The notes under the pieces are model-generated. The model did no database searches, was not told the origin of the DNA, and was given only the letters and a program-made list of their open reading frames with translations. 64,000 nt of DNA from Mycolicibacterium sp. P1-18. Lineage in GTDB: Bacteria > Actinomycetota > Actinomycetes > Mycobacteriales > Mycobacteriaceae. This document shows positions 9,138-16,661 of this stretch, piece after piece (position 1 is the stretch's first letter; each line of letters opens with the position of its first letter). A program made the translations under genes and the position numbers. The stretch is from contig NZ_NPKR01000001.1 in NCBI RefSeq assembly GCF_008329535.1, positions 434,001-498,000 of the forward strand, read 5' to 3'.

Positions 9138-10823
9138 CTTCTCCTCGGGCTCCATGTCCTTCAGCTCCCGCTTGAGGATCTTGCCCGTGGGGTTGCGCGG
9201 CAGCTCGTCGAGGAAGATGACCTCGCGCGGCACCTTGTACCGGGCCAGGTTGTCCTTCACGTAGGCCTTGATCGCATCTTCGTCGACCGAGGCGCCCTCG
9301 GTCTTGACGACGAAGGCGCGCAACCGGTGACCCCACTCGGCGTCCTCGACGCCGAGCGCCGTGGCCTCGACGACCTCCGGGTGCCCGCTGATCAGGTCCT
9401 CCACCTCGGCGGGGAAGACGTTCTCGCCGCCGCAGACGATCATCTCGTCGTCGCGGCCGCTGACGTAGAGCAACCCGTGCTCGTCGAAGTAACCGACGTC
9501 GCCCGAGGACATCAGGCCGTCGATGATCGCCTTGTGGCCGCCGCCGGTGTATCCCTCGAACGGGAACGTGTTGCCCACGAAGATGCGGCCGACCTCGCCC
9601 GGCGCCACCTCCTTGCCGTTGTCGTCGAAGAGCTTGACCTTCACGCCCTTGACGACGGGTCCCACCGTCGACGGGTTGATCGACAGGTCCTTGGGTCGGG
9701 CGATGGTCGCGAACGCGATCTCCGTCGACCCGTAGAGGTTGTAGACGACCGGGCCCAGGTCCTTCAGCGCCCGGGTGGCGAGCTCGCCGCCGAGCTGTGA
9801 CCCTGAGACGAAGACGATGCGCAGACTCGACAGGTTCGGCTTGGGGCTGGTCTTCTCCAACTCGTCGAGGATGCGCGACAACATCACCGGCACCACCACG
9901 AGGGCCGTCACCCGATGCTTCTCGACGTCGGCGAGCACGGTGTCGGGCTTGAACCGTCGCCGCAGCACCAACGTGCTGCCCAACATCATCGCGATGGTCG
10001 CGTGCAGGAAGCCCAGCGCGTGGAACATCGGCGCGGGCAGCGACGTCACCTCTCCCGACTTGAACGGCACGTGCGACAGCACCCCGCCGATGGGCGCCAA
10101 CGACGGTGGGCTGCTTCGGTTGGCGCCCTTGGGAGTACCGGTGGTGCCACTGGTCAGGATGATGATCTTGGAGTGGGCGCTCGCCTTCGGCGGCGGGCCG
10201 GACCTGCTGCGGCTGACCAGGTCGGCCAGCGTCTCGTCGGTGCTCTCCGACGGCTGGTCGGGCTTGTCGGGATTGGTCGGCAACGCGCGGAGCTTGCCCA
10301 ACTCCGGCTCGGCCGCCGAGCACGCCTTCGTGTACTCGTCGTCGTGGATGATCAGCTTCGCGCCCTCGCGCTCCGAGACCTCCTTGATCTGCGGGCCGGA
10401 GAACTCGCTGTTGAGCAGGATCAGCCGGACGCCCACCTTGGCGGCGCCGTAGAGACCGATGAGGAACCAGCGGTGGTTGCGGATCAGCAGCGCCACCCCG
10501 TCGCCGCCCCGCACGCCCATGCCGATCAGCCCGTGGGCCACCGCGTTGGCCGCCTCGTCGAGTTCGGCGAACGTCAGCTCGCCGTCGTCGTCGATGACCG
10601 CCGTCCCGGTGGGATTGCGACGGGCGTTGAGCGCCGGGATCATTCCGATCTCGCCCCACCGCCGGATGTCGGCGAGCATGGCGGCGACGTTCTGCGGCGG
10701 CTCGACCTTCAGCGCACCCGCCTCGAACATCTTCCTGGCGTAGTGCAGCTCGGCCGAGCCGCGTTCGAGGTACTGCTGCACCTTGGCCGCGGCCTGCAGG
10801 GGTAGCTCTGTGAGGTTGGGCAT
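9126..10823 (-). CDS. fadD2: Long-chain fatty acyl-CoA synthetase
   Basis: A 565-residue adenylate-forming enzyme that activates a fatty acid with ATP and CoA. Visible signatures are the P-loop-like ILTSGTTGTPKGANR, the YGSTE motif, and the C-terminal GGENVFPAEVEDL and PRNPTGKILKREL, which carries the catalytic lysine. The start MPNLTELPLQAA at 10823 is chosen because upstream sequence in the frame has no family similarity and would enter the divergent gene. The symbol rests on synteny with fadE6 and the Rv0269c-like gene. FadD12-type enzymes are similar in sequence and remain an alternative. Confidence 0.88.
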   Translation of the reverse strand: MPNLTELPLQAAAKVQQYLERGSAELHYARKMFEAGALKVEPPQNVAAMLADIRRWGEIGMIPALNARRNPTGTAVIDDDGELTFAELDEAANAVAHGLIGMGVRGGDGVALLIRNHRWFLIGLYGAAKVGVRLILLNSEFSGPQIKEVSEREGAKLIIHDDEYTKACSAAEPELGKLRALPTNPDKPDQPSESTDETLADLVSRSRSGPPPKASAHSKIIILTSGTTGTPKGANRSSPPSLAPIGGVLSHVPFKSGEVTSLPAPMFHALGFLHATIAMMLGSTLVLRRRFKPDTVLADVEKHRVTALVVVPVMLSRILDELEKTSPKPNLSSLRIVFVSGSQLGGELATRALKDLGPVVYNLYGSTEIAFATIARPKDLSINPSTVGPVVKGVKVKLFDDNGKEVAPGEVGRIFVGNTFPFEGYTGGGHKAIIDGLMSSGDVGYFDEHGLLYVSGRDDEMIVCGGENVFPAEVEDLISGHPEVVEATALGVEDAEWGHRLRAFVVKTEGASVDEDAIKAYVKDNLARYKVPREVIFLDELPRNPTGKILKRELKDMEPEEKSAD

Positions 10824-10896
10824 GGGCCCACAATATGTGACCGGCGTCGCACGCGGGTCCGAGTGCACGTCGGAACCGCTGACTACCATCGTCGTC

Positions 10897-12150
10897 ATGG
10901 CGTCTTCGCTGTCGATGGACATCGGCGGTCGCGTCCTGCGCGTCACCAATCCGGACAAGGTGGTGTTCCCCGGCCTGGACGGGCGGGCCGACGTCACCAA
11001 ACTGGGCCTCATCGAGTACTACCTGTCCGTTGCCGACGGCGCTCTGCGCGGGGTGCGGGGACGGCCGATGATCCTCAAGCGCTTCGTCAAGGGCATCACC
11101 GAGGAGGCGGTCTTCCAGAAGCGAGCCCCCGAGAAGCGACCCGAGTGGGTCGACGTCGCCGAGTTGAAGTACGCCTCCGGCACCTCGGCCAAGGAGGCCG
11201 TGCTCTCCGATGCCGCCGGCCTGGCCTGGGCGGTGAACCTCGGATGCGTCGACCTCAACCCGCATCCGGTCCAAGCCCACGATCTCGAGCACCCCGACGA
11301 GCTTCGCGTCGACCTCGACCCCATGCCGGGGGTGGAGTGGGCGCAGATCGTCGACGTGGCGCTGGTGGCCCGCGACGTGCTGACCGACTACGGCCTGACG
11401 GCGTGGCCCAAGACCTCCGGTTCGAAGGGCTTTCACGTCTACGCCCGCATCGAGCCGAACTGGCCCTACCGACAGGTCCGCCTGGCCGCCGAGACGATTG
11501 CGCGCGAAGTCGAAAGGCGCGCAACGGATTTGGCTACCAGTCGCTGGTGGAAGGAAGAACGCGAGGGCGTCTTCGTCGACTTCAACCAGAACGCCAAGGA
11601 CCGGACGGTCGCGTCGGCCTACTCGGTGCGATCGCGGCCGGATGCGCGGGTCTCGACGCCGCTGCGGTGGGACGAGGTGCCGGGGTGCCGGCCGGAGGCG
11701 TTCACCGTCGTCACGGTGCCCGAGCGGTACGCCGACGTGGGCGATCCGTGGGAGGGGATGGACGACGCCCCCGGCGGCCTCGAGGGGTTGCTCGCCCTGG
11801 CCAAGGAGTTGGGTCCGGCGGAGAAGGCCCCCAAGGGCGCTCGCCGCGGCAGTGGAGAGGCCGGTCAGCGAGTGTCCACGAAACCCCTCATCGAGATCGC
11901 CAGGACCAAGACCAAGGACGAGGCGCTGGCCGCGCTCGAGACGTGGAAGGCGACGTACCCGGCTGCCGCCGACCGGCTGACCCCGGTCGACGTCCTCGTC
12001 GACGGCATGCGGGGCCCGAGTTCGATCTGGTACCGCGTCCGGATCAACCTCCAGCACGTGCCCGAAGACCAACGGCCACCGCAGGAGTCGCTGCTCGCCG
12101 ACTACTCCCCCTGGGAGGGTTACAAAGGCCATCAGGGGCCCCGGAACTGA
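10897..12150 (+). CDS. LigD-type polymerase/primase domain protein (PolD family)
   Basis: A 417-residue stand-alone homologue of the polymerase domain of LigD, the bacterial non-homologous end-joining ligase. The metal-binding acidic pair is in RVDLDPMPG (near residue 147), with KTSGSKGFHVY and the later conserved DFNQNAKDRTVASAYSVR. Family members add nucleotides, often ribonucleotides, at DNA ends and gaps. No ligase or nuclease domain is present. It lies divergently from fadD2 with 73 bases between, as recalled for Rv0269c. The ATG at 10897 is chosen; one at 10915 is possible. Confidence 0.88.
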   Translation: MASSLSMDIGGRVLRVTNPDKVVFPGLDGRADVTKLGLIEYYLSVADGALRGVRGRPMILKRFVKGITEEAVFQKRAPEKRPEWVDVAELKYASGTSAKEAVLSDAAGLAWAVNLGCVDLNPHPVQAHDLEHPDELRVDLDPMPGVEWAQIVDVALVARDVLTDYGLTAWPKTSGSKGFHVYARIEPNWPYRQVRLAAETIAREVERRATDLATSRWWKEEREGVFVDFNQNAKDRTVASAYSVRSRPDARVSTPLRWDEVPGCRPEAFTVVTVPERYADVGDPWEGMDDAPGGLEGLLALAKELGPAEKAPKGARRGSGEAGQRVSTKPLIEIARTKTKDEALAALETWKATYPAAADRLTPVDVLVDGMRGPSSIWYRVRINLQHVPEDQRPPQESLLADYSPWEGYKGHQGPRN

Positions 12151-12312
12151 CCGCTTTCCGACGCGGTTTGCTGTCAGGTCCTCGTGGAAGTCTTAACGAT
12201 GTTTTAGGACTTACTCCCCGGTACCTTATTTTGGCCCCTTACCTTGGGTTTCAGTCGAAGTGACGGCGACGCCGCCAACTCATCTCGGCAACTACCGAAG
12301 GGAGGCAGTGCC

Positions 12313-12768
12313 ATGATCGCTACGAGCACTAGCTCATCGACGAATTCCCGCTTCCGCTATGGAAATCCGTCCGTCGAATGCAACGGCGCCGAGCTCCACA
12401 AGCAGTGCCGGCAGCTTGCCACCGTGCTGACCATCACCGGGTCGATCGACGAGGTGAACGTCGGCCAGGTGGTCGCCCAGGCCAAGGGCTGCATCATCGC
12501 GGAGAAGCCCTTCATCTTGGATCTCAGCGGCGTTACCTCCTTCGCTGCTCAGGGCATCGAGCTTCTCGACGCCATCGACGAGGCCTGCTACGCCGCCGGT
12601 GACGAGTGGTCACTGGTCATCAGCCAAGCGGTGTCGCGCACGCTGCGGCTGTGCGGCGTCGACGACGTCTTCCCGGCCACCCCGTCGGTTCCCGATGCGC
12701 TGCATCACTTCTCGGACGTCGCGGGCGAACGCCGGCGCATCCTTCCCATCCTGACCAAGTCCGCCTGA
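12313..12768 (+). CDS. STAS-domain protein, anti-sigma antagonist-like
   Basis: A 151-residue protein whose core (residues 40-140) matches the STAS fold: LTITGSIDEVNVGQVV, then FILDLSGVTSFAAQGIELL with the serine position typical of anti-sigma factor antagonists, then LRLCGVDDVFPATPSV. Such proteins bind anti-sigma factors in stress control. The ATG at 12313 follows GGGAGG at good distance. No cognate anti-sigma factor or sigma factor gene is nearby. A possible 25-codon gene and a strong terminator follow, making this a short transcription unit. Confidence 0.85.
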   Translation: MIATSTSSSTNSRFRYGNPSVECNGAELHKQCRQLATVLTITGSIDEVNVGQVVAQAKGCIIAEKPFILDLSGVTSFAAQGIELLDAIDEACYAAGDEWSLVISQAVSRTLRLCGVDDVFPATPSVPDALHHFSDVAGERRRILPILTKSA

Positions 12769-12785
12769 GCGAAAGAAGACACGAC

Positions 12786-12863
12786 ATGCTGATCGACGTT
12801 CGCTGGTTGCGCTTCCTCCTGCAGCGCCACAACAAGTCCGCCCTGGCTCAGCCCGCCCGCTGA
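12786..12863 (+). CDS. Possible 25-residue peptide gene
   Basis: An ATG 18 bases after the STAS gene opens a 25-codon frame (MLIDVRWLRFLLQRHNKSAL and five more residues) ending 21 bases before the terminator. GAAAGAAG lies upstream as a weak ribosome binding site. The peptide is basic and amphipathic. It may be a real small protein translated with the STAS gene or just transcript leader to the terminator; I do not recognise it. Confidence 0.4.
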   Translation: MLIDVRWLRFLLQRHNKSALAQPAR

Positions 12864-12883
12864 ACCTGGCGGCCTCCAACACT

Positions 12884-12926
12884 GAAGAAGCCCACCTCCG
12901 AGCATTGCTCGGGGGTGGGCTTCTTC
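12884..12926 (+). terminator. Strong intrinsic terminator
   Basis: A 20-21 bp stem with one G-U pair: GAAGAAGCCCACCTCCGAGCA at 12884-12904 pairs with 12906-12926, nearly without a loop. The stem ends in TTCTTC followed by GTT. It closes the STAS transcription unit. Its core CCCACCT..GAGC is shared with the terminator at 28057. Confidence 0.88.
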
Positions 12927-12941
12927 GTTAACGCAGGTCGG

Positions 12942-13259
12942 TCAGCAGTTGCCGAAGTGCAGCAGTCCGAGCGGTCCGGTGACGCACGCGCCGCCGGGGT
13001 AGCCGTACCCGTAGCCGCCGTAGTCGTACGCCGGCGGTGGCGGAGGCGTTGGGCCCCAGCCGCGGCCGCGGTCCCACCGGGGTCCGCCGCCGCCCCACGG
13101 GCCCGGCCCGTGACCCCACCCCGGATCCTGTGCCCACGCCGAGTGCGTCGCGACGGGGGACGGTGCCGCGTTCGCGACACCCGAGCCGATCCCCAGGGCG
13201 GCGACGCCGAGGGCTCCGGCGATGGCTGTACCTGCGGCGATGGCCTTCACGTCGATCAT
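12942..13259 (-). CDS. Small secreted Gly/Pro-rich protein
   Basis: A 105-residue protein with a clear signal peptide (MIDVKAIAAGTAIAGALG, cleavage likely after GVANA near residue 31). The mature part is rich in glycine, proline, tryptophan and tyrosine, with a PTPPPPP run and YDYGGYGYGYPGG, and ends in two cysteines (CVTGPLGLLHFGNC) that may form a disulfide. Proteins of this type are common in mycobacteria and have no assigned function. It is transcribed away from the MFS gene. Confidence 0.75.
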   Translation of the reverse strand: MIDVKAIAAGTAIAGALGVAALGIGSGVANAAPSPVATHSAWAQDPGWGHGPGPWGGGGPRWDRGRGWGPTPPPPPAYDYGGYGYGYPGGACVTGPLGLLHFGNC

Positions 13260-13488
13260 CTGAACCTCGATCCAAAACCTTTGTGGGATAACGAAGACGG
13301 CAACTACTTATGTCGCCTTCCTATTCCCGCAGACCGATTCACCGCTCGCCGACCGCACGCTTCTTGACGGCCCTACTCGACGTTTGGGTACGACAAGCGT
13401 GCGTTCGCGCGTCGATTTCGCGGGATGTGGGTATGTCGCCTCAGCCACATCGAGACGACGACGTCACCACGAGGCTGGAGGCCGACGC

Positions 13489-14919
13489 ATGGGTTCAACC
13501 GAGGAGGCCGCCGCCGGTTCGGCAGAAGCCCGCGAGAAGGCGCCGGGTCAGCTCACGGGTGCGGTCGTGATCGTCGCGCTGGTGTCGGCGGTGTCCGGCA
13601 TGCTCTACGGCTACGACACGGGCATCATCTCCGGAGCCCTGCTGCAGATCACCAAGGACTTCGGCATCGAGGAGTCCTGGAAGCAGGTCATCGCCGCGAG
13701 CATCCTCCTCGGCGCGGTGATCGGCGCCCTGTCGTGTAGCTATCTGTCCGAAAGGCGCGGGCGCAGAGGCACTTTGGTGATGCTCGCGGTCGTCTTCGCC
13801 GTCGGCTCGCTCTGGTGCGCGGTCGCACCCAACCCCGAGCTGCTCTCGGCCGGACGGCTGGTGCTGGGCTTCGCCGTCGGCGGGGCCACGCAGACCGCTC
13901 CCATGTACGTCGCCGAGCTGGCACCGCCGAAGTACCGGGGGCGCCTGGTGCTCTGCTTTCAGATCGCCATCGGGGTCGGCATCGTCATTGCGACCATCGT
14001 CGGCGCCTCGGAGTCGATTCCCTGGCGGTGGTCGATCGGCGCTGCCGCCGTGCCCGCCGCGCTGATGCTGGTGCTGCTGCTGCGCCTGCCGGAGAGCCCG
14101 CGCTGGCTGGTCAAGCGGGACCGGGGCGACGACGCCCGGGACGTCCTGGACCGGGTGCGGCCCTCGGGTTACGACATCGACGGCGAGCTCGACGAGATGG
14201 CCGAACTGGCCCACGAGGAGAAGACGGCCAAGACCCGCGGCTGGTCGGGACTGCGCGCGGCGTGGGTGCGCCCGGCCCTGATCCTCGGCTGCGGAATCGC
14301 CATCTTCACCCAGCTCAGCGGCATCGAGATGATCATCTACTATTCGCCGACGATCCTGACCGACAACGGCTTCTCGGAATCCGTCGCGCTGGAGGTGTCG
14401 GTTGCGCTCGGGGTGAGCTACCTGGTGGCCCAGCTCGTCGGGTTGTCGATCATCGACAAGGTCGGCCGGCGACGCCTCACCCTCATCATGATTCCGGGCG
14501 CGGCGCTGAGCCTGTTCGTCCTGGGCGGGCTGTTCGTCTCCGGCAACAGCGGGCGGGAGTCGATGCCGTTCATCATCGCCTGCCTCGTGGTGTTCATGCT
14601 GTTCAACGCCGGCGGACTGCAGCTGATGGGCTGGCTCACCGGCTCGGAGACCTACCCGCTGGCCGTGCGACCCGCCGGCACCGCGGCCCAGTCGGCGGCG
14701 CTGTGGGGCACCAACCTGCTGATCACCCTCACGCTGCTCACGCTGATCAGCGGCATCGGGGTCGGACCGTCGATGTGGCTCTACGGGCTGTTCAACGTCG
14801 CGGCCTGGCTGTTCGTCTACTTCCGCATGCCGGATCTGACCGGCCGGAGCCTGGAGGAGATCGAGTCCAAGCTCGGCAAGGGTGAGTTCACGCCGGCGGA
14901 CTTTGCGTCACGGACCTGA
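13489..14919 (+). CDS. Sugar porter, major facilitator superfamily
   Basis: A 476-residue transporter with twelve expected membrane helices. Sugar porter signatures are GYDTGIISGAL in helix 1, ERRGRRGTLVM after helix 2, RWLVKRDRGDDA after helix 6, TQLSGIEMIIYYSPTI in helix 7 and DKVGRRRLTLIM after helix 8. It most likely imports a hexose, pentose or polyol with protons. The ATG at 13489 is chosen because GGAGG precedes it and longer frames add unrelated residues. Its 3' end overlaps the convergent TetR gene by 32 bases. Confidence 0.9.
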   Translation: MGSTEEAAAGSAEAREKAPGQLTGAVVIVALVSAVSGMLYGYDTGIISGALLQITKDFGIEESWKQVIAASILLGAVIGALSCSYLSERRGRRGTLVMLAVVFAVGSLWCAVAPNPELLSAGRLVLGFAVGGATQTAPMYVAELAPPKYRGRLVLCFQIAIGVGIVIATIVGASESIPWRWSIGAAAVPAALMLVLLLRLPESPRWLVKRDRGDDARDVLDRVRPSGYDIDGELDEMAELAHEEKTAKTRGWSGLRAAWVRPALILGCGIAIFTQLSGIEMIIYYSPTILTDNGFSESVALEVSVALGVSYLVAQLVGLSIIDKVGRRRLTLIMIPGAALSLFVLGGLFVSGNSGRESMPFIIACLVVFMLFNAGGLQLMGWLTGSETYPLAVRPAGTAAQSAALWGTNLLITLTLLTLISGIGVGPSMWLYGLFNVAAWLFVYFRMPDLTGRSLEEIESKLGKGEFTPADFASRT

Positions 14920-15460
14920 GTTCGTCGAGGGTCTGCTGCATCAGGGTGCCCAGGTCGGTGCCGTCGGAGTCGCCGAGCCAGCGGGCGAAGGCCACCTTGA
15001 ACACGGTGACTCCCGCCTCGGCGGTCAGGATCGCCGCCGGATCGCCGACCCCGCGGCCGCGTAGGGCGTCGGCGACCGCGGCCGCCATCGTCGCCAGCTT
15101 GTGCAGTTCGCGTTCCTGGAGGCTGGGATTGGCGTCGATGACGGCTTGACGCCGCCTCGAGTGGTCGACGCGGTCCTCGAAGAAGGCGGTGCTGGCCCTG
15201 AGCGCCTCGGCGACCGCGTCCATCGGCGCCAGGGCCGGTGCGGCGCCGGCAACCGCGTCGGTGAACAGCGCGAGCAGTTCCTCGGTGCCGCCGAACAGCA
15301 CTTCGCGCTTGTCGGTGAAGTAGCGGAAGAACGTGCGCTCGGTGAGACCCGCCCGCTCGGCGATGTCCGTCACGGCCGTCGCCTCGAAGCCGCGTTCGGC
15401 GTAGAGCTCCAGCGCCGCCTGCTGTAGACGGCCGAGCGCGTCCGGCTGCCATCTACCCAT
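14888..15460 (-). CDS. TetR-family transcriptional regulator
   Basis: A 190-residue repressor with an N-terminal helix-turn-helix (residues 9-55: LQQAALELYAERGFEATAV, TDIAERAGLTERTFFRYFTDK). The C-terminal part is helical and would bind a ligand. It is divergent from the epimerase-like gene, and the 82 bases between them hold two matching near-palindromes, so it probably represses that gene and itself. The 3' overlap with the convergent transporter gene may cause transcriptional interference. Confidence 0.9.
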   Translation of the reverse strand: MGRWQPDALGRLQQAALELYAERGFEATAVTDIAERAGLTERTFFRYFTDKREVLFGGTEELLALFTDAVAGAAPALAPMDAVAEALRASTAFFEDRVDHSRRRQAVIDANPSLQERELHKLATMAAAVADALRGRGVGDPAAILTAEAGVTVFKVAFARWLGDSDGTDLGTLMQQTLDELRSVTQSPPA

Positions 15461-15477
15461 GAGCAGATGTTACGTGA

Positions 15478-15525
15478 TGACAGTGGCTGACATCGGCGCT
15501 ATGGTGGCGATGACAGTTACTGACA
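15478..15525. promoter_or_regulatory. Two copies of a TetR operator candidate
   Basis: TGACAGTGGCTGACA at 15478-15492 and TGACAGTTACTGACA at 15511-15525 differ at only two bases and each is a near-palindrome (TG.CAG/CTG.CA). Their starts are 33 bases apart, about three helical turns, on the same face of the DNA. They lie between the TetR start and the start of the epimerase-like gene. Confidence 0.65.
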
Positions 15526-15542
15526 TCAAGTAGAGGACTCAC

Positions 15543-16460
15543 ATGCACGTTCTGGTTACGGGCGCATCCGGGTGGATCGGCAGCGCCGTCGTCCCCGAAC
15601 TCATCGGCGCGGGCCATCGGGTCGTCGGCCTGGCGCGGTCGCGGGCGTCGGCCGAGGCGCTGACCGCCGCCGGGGCCGACGTCCACGAGGGCAGCCTCGA
15701 CGACCTCGCCGGACTGGGCGACGCGGCAAAGGCGGCCGACGGCGTCATCCACCTCGCCTTCAAACACGACCTGGCGTTCTCCGGGGACTTCGACGGCGCC
15801 GTGGCCGCGGACCGCCTCGCCGTCGAGACCATCGGACGCGCACTCGAGGGGTCCGACCGTTCCCTCGTCATCGCATCCGGCACCACCGGCGTCGCCTTCG
15901 GGCGCGTGGCCACCGAAGCAGACGGCCGCGACGCCGATCCCGACGGGGTCGGCGCGGTCGGGGGTCGCCAGGCCACCGCCAGGATCGTGCTGTCCATGGC
16001 GGAGCGCGGCGTGCGGTCGTCGGTGCTGCGACTGCCGCCGACGACACATGGCAAGGGCGACAACGGATTTCTCGCCACGCAAGTCGCCATCGCCCGCGAC
16101 AAGGGCGTCTCCGGCTACGTCGGCGACGGGGCCAACCGGTGGCCGGCCGTGCATCGCTCCGACGCCGCGCGGCTGTTCCGGCTGGCGGTGGAGGCTGCGC
16201 CCGCCGGGTCGGTGCTCCATGCGGTCGACGACGAGGGCGTCCCAACCCGCGACATCGCCGAGGTGATCGCCCGGCAGCTGGGCATCCCCGCGGTGTCCGT
16301 CGCCCCCGACGACGCGGGTGCGCACTTCGGCTGGCTGGCGCCCTTCCTCGCTGCGGACGCTCCGGCGTCGAGTGTGCTGACGCGCGAGCTGCTGGGCTGG
16401 CAGCCCACCGGTCCCGGGTTGCTCGCCGACCTCGACCAGGGCCACTACGTCGACGTTTGA
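15543..16460 (+). CDS. NAD-dependent epimerase/dehydratase-like extended SDR
   Basis: A 305-residue protein with an N-terminal nucleotide-binding motif TGASGWIGSAV (residues 6-16). The middle has VIASGTTGVAFG where the catalytic serine or threonine would lie, but I see no classical YxxxK, so activity may follow atypical SDR chemistry. Such proteins act as oxidoreductases or NAD(P)-sensing proteins. Probably controlled by the divergent TetR through the two repeats upstream. Induction by an electrophile or small toxic compound is a common theme for this pairing, but here it is inference. Confidence 0.82.
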   Translation: MHVLVTGASGWIGSAVVPELIGAGHRVVGLARSRASAEALTAAGADVHEGSLDDLAGLGDAAKAADGVIHLAFKHDLAFSGDFDGAVAADRLAVETIGRALEGSDRSLVIASGTTGVAFGRVATEADGRDADPDGVGAVGGRQATARIVLSMAERGVRSSVLRLPPTTHGKGDNGFLATQVAIARDKGVSGYVGDGANRWPAVHRSDAARLFRLAVEAAPAGSVLHAVDDEGVPTRDIAEVIARQLGIPAVSVAPDDAGAHFGWLAPFLAADAPASSVLTRELLGWQPTGPGLLADLDQGHYVDV

Positions 16461-16490
16461 CATGGGTTGACGGCGGGGTAAATAGCTGGC

Positions 16491-16661
16491 GTGATCGAAT
16501 CCGACGACCTCGTGGTCAGTCCCGCCCGCGAGGGTGGACCCGTCTTCACGCCGCCGGTTGGCGACCCGTCCCTGGAACTCTTCGGACACGGTTGGTCGCC
16601 GACCAGGGCGACGTCGGCCGACGCTGGTTCCTACCGGGGCCGGCACCGCGCCGAGAACTAG
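16491..16661 (+). CDS. Possible small protein, 56 residues
   Basis: GTG at 16491 opens 56 codons ending on the TAG shared with the convergent UvrA-like gene. The product (VIESDDLVVSPAREGG...) is acidic at the start and basic at the end, with no recognised domain. The frame fills the gap between the neighbouring genes, but no good ribosome binding site is visible. It may be non-coding. Confidence 0.35.
   Translation: MIESDDLVVSPAREGGPVFTPPVGDPSLELFGHGWSPTRATSADAGSYRGRHRAEN

Noticed and set aside
9025..12132. A 1035-codon minus-strand frame
   Set aside because: It runs antisense to the PolD-like gene and out of frame with fadD2; both real genes have clear motifs.
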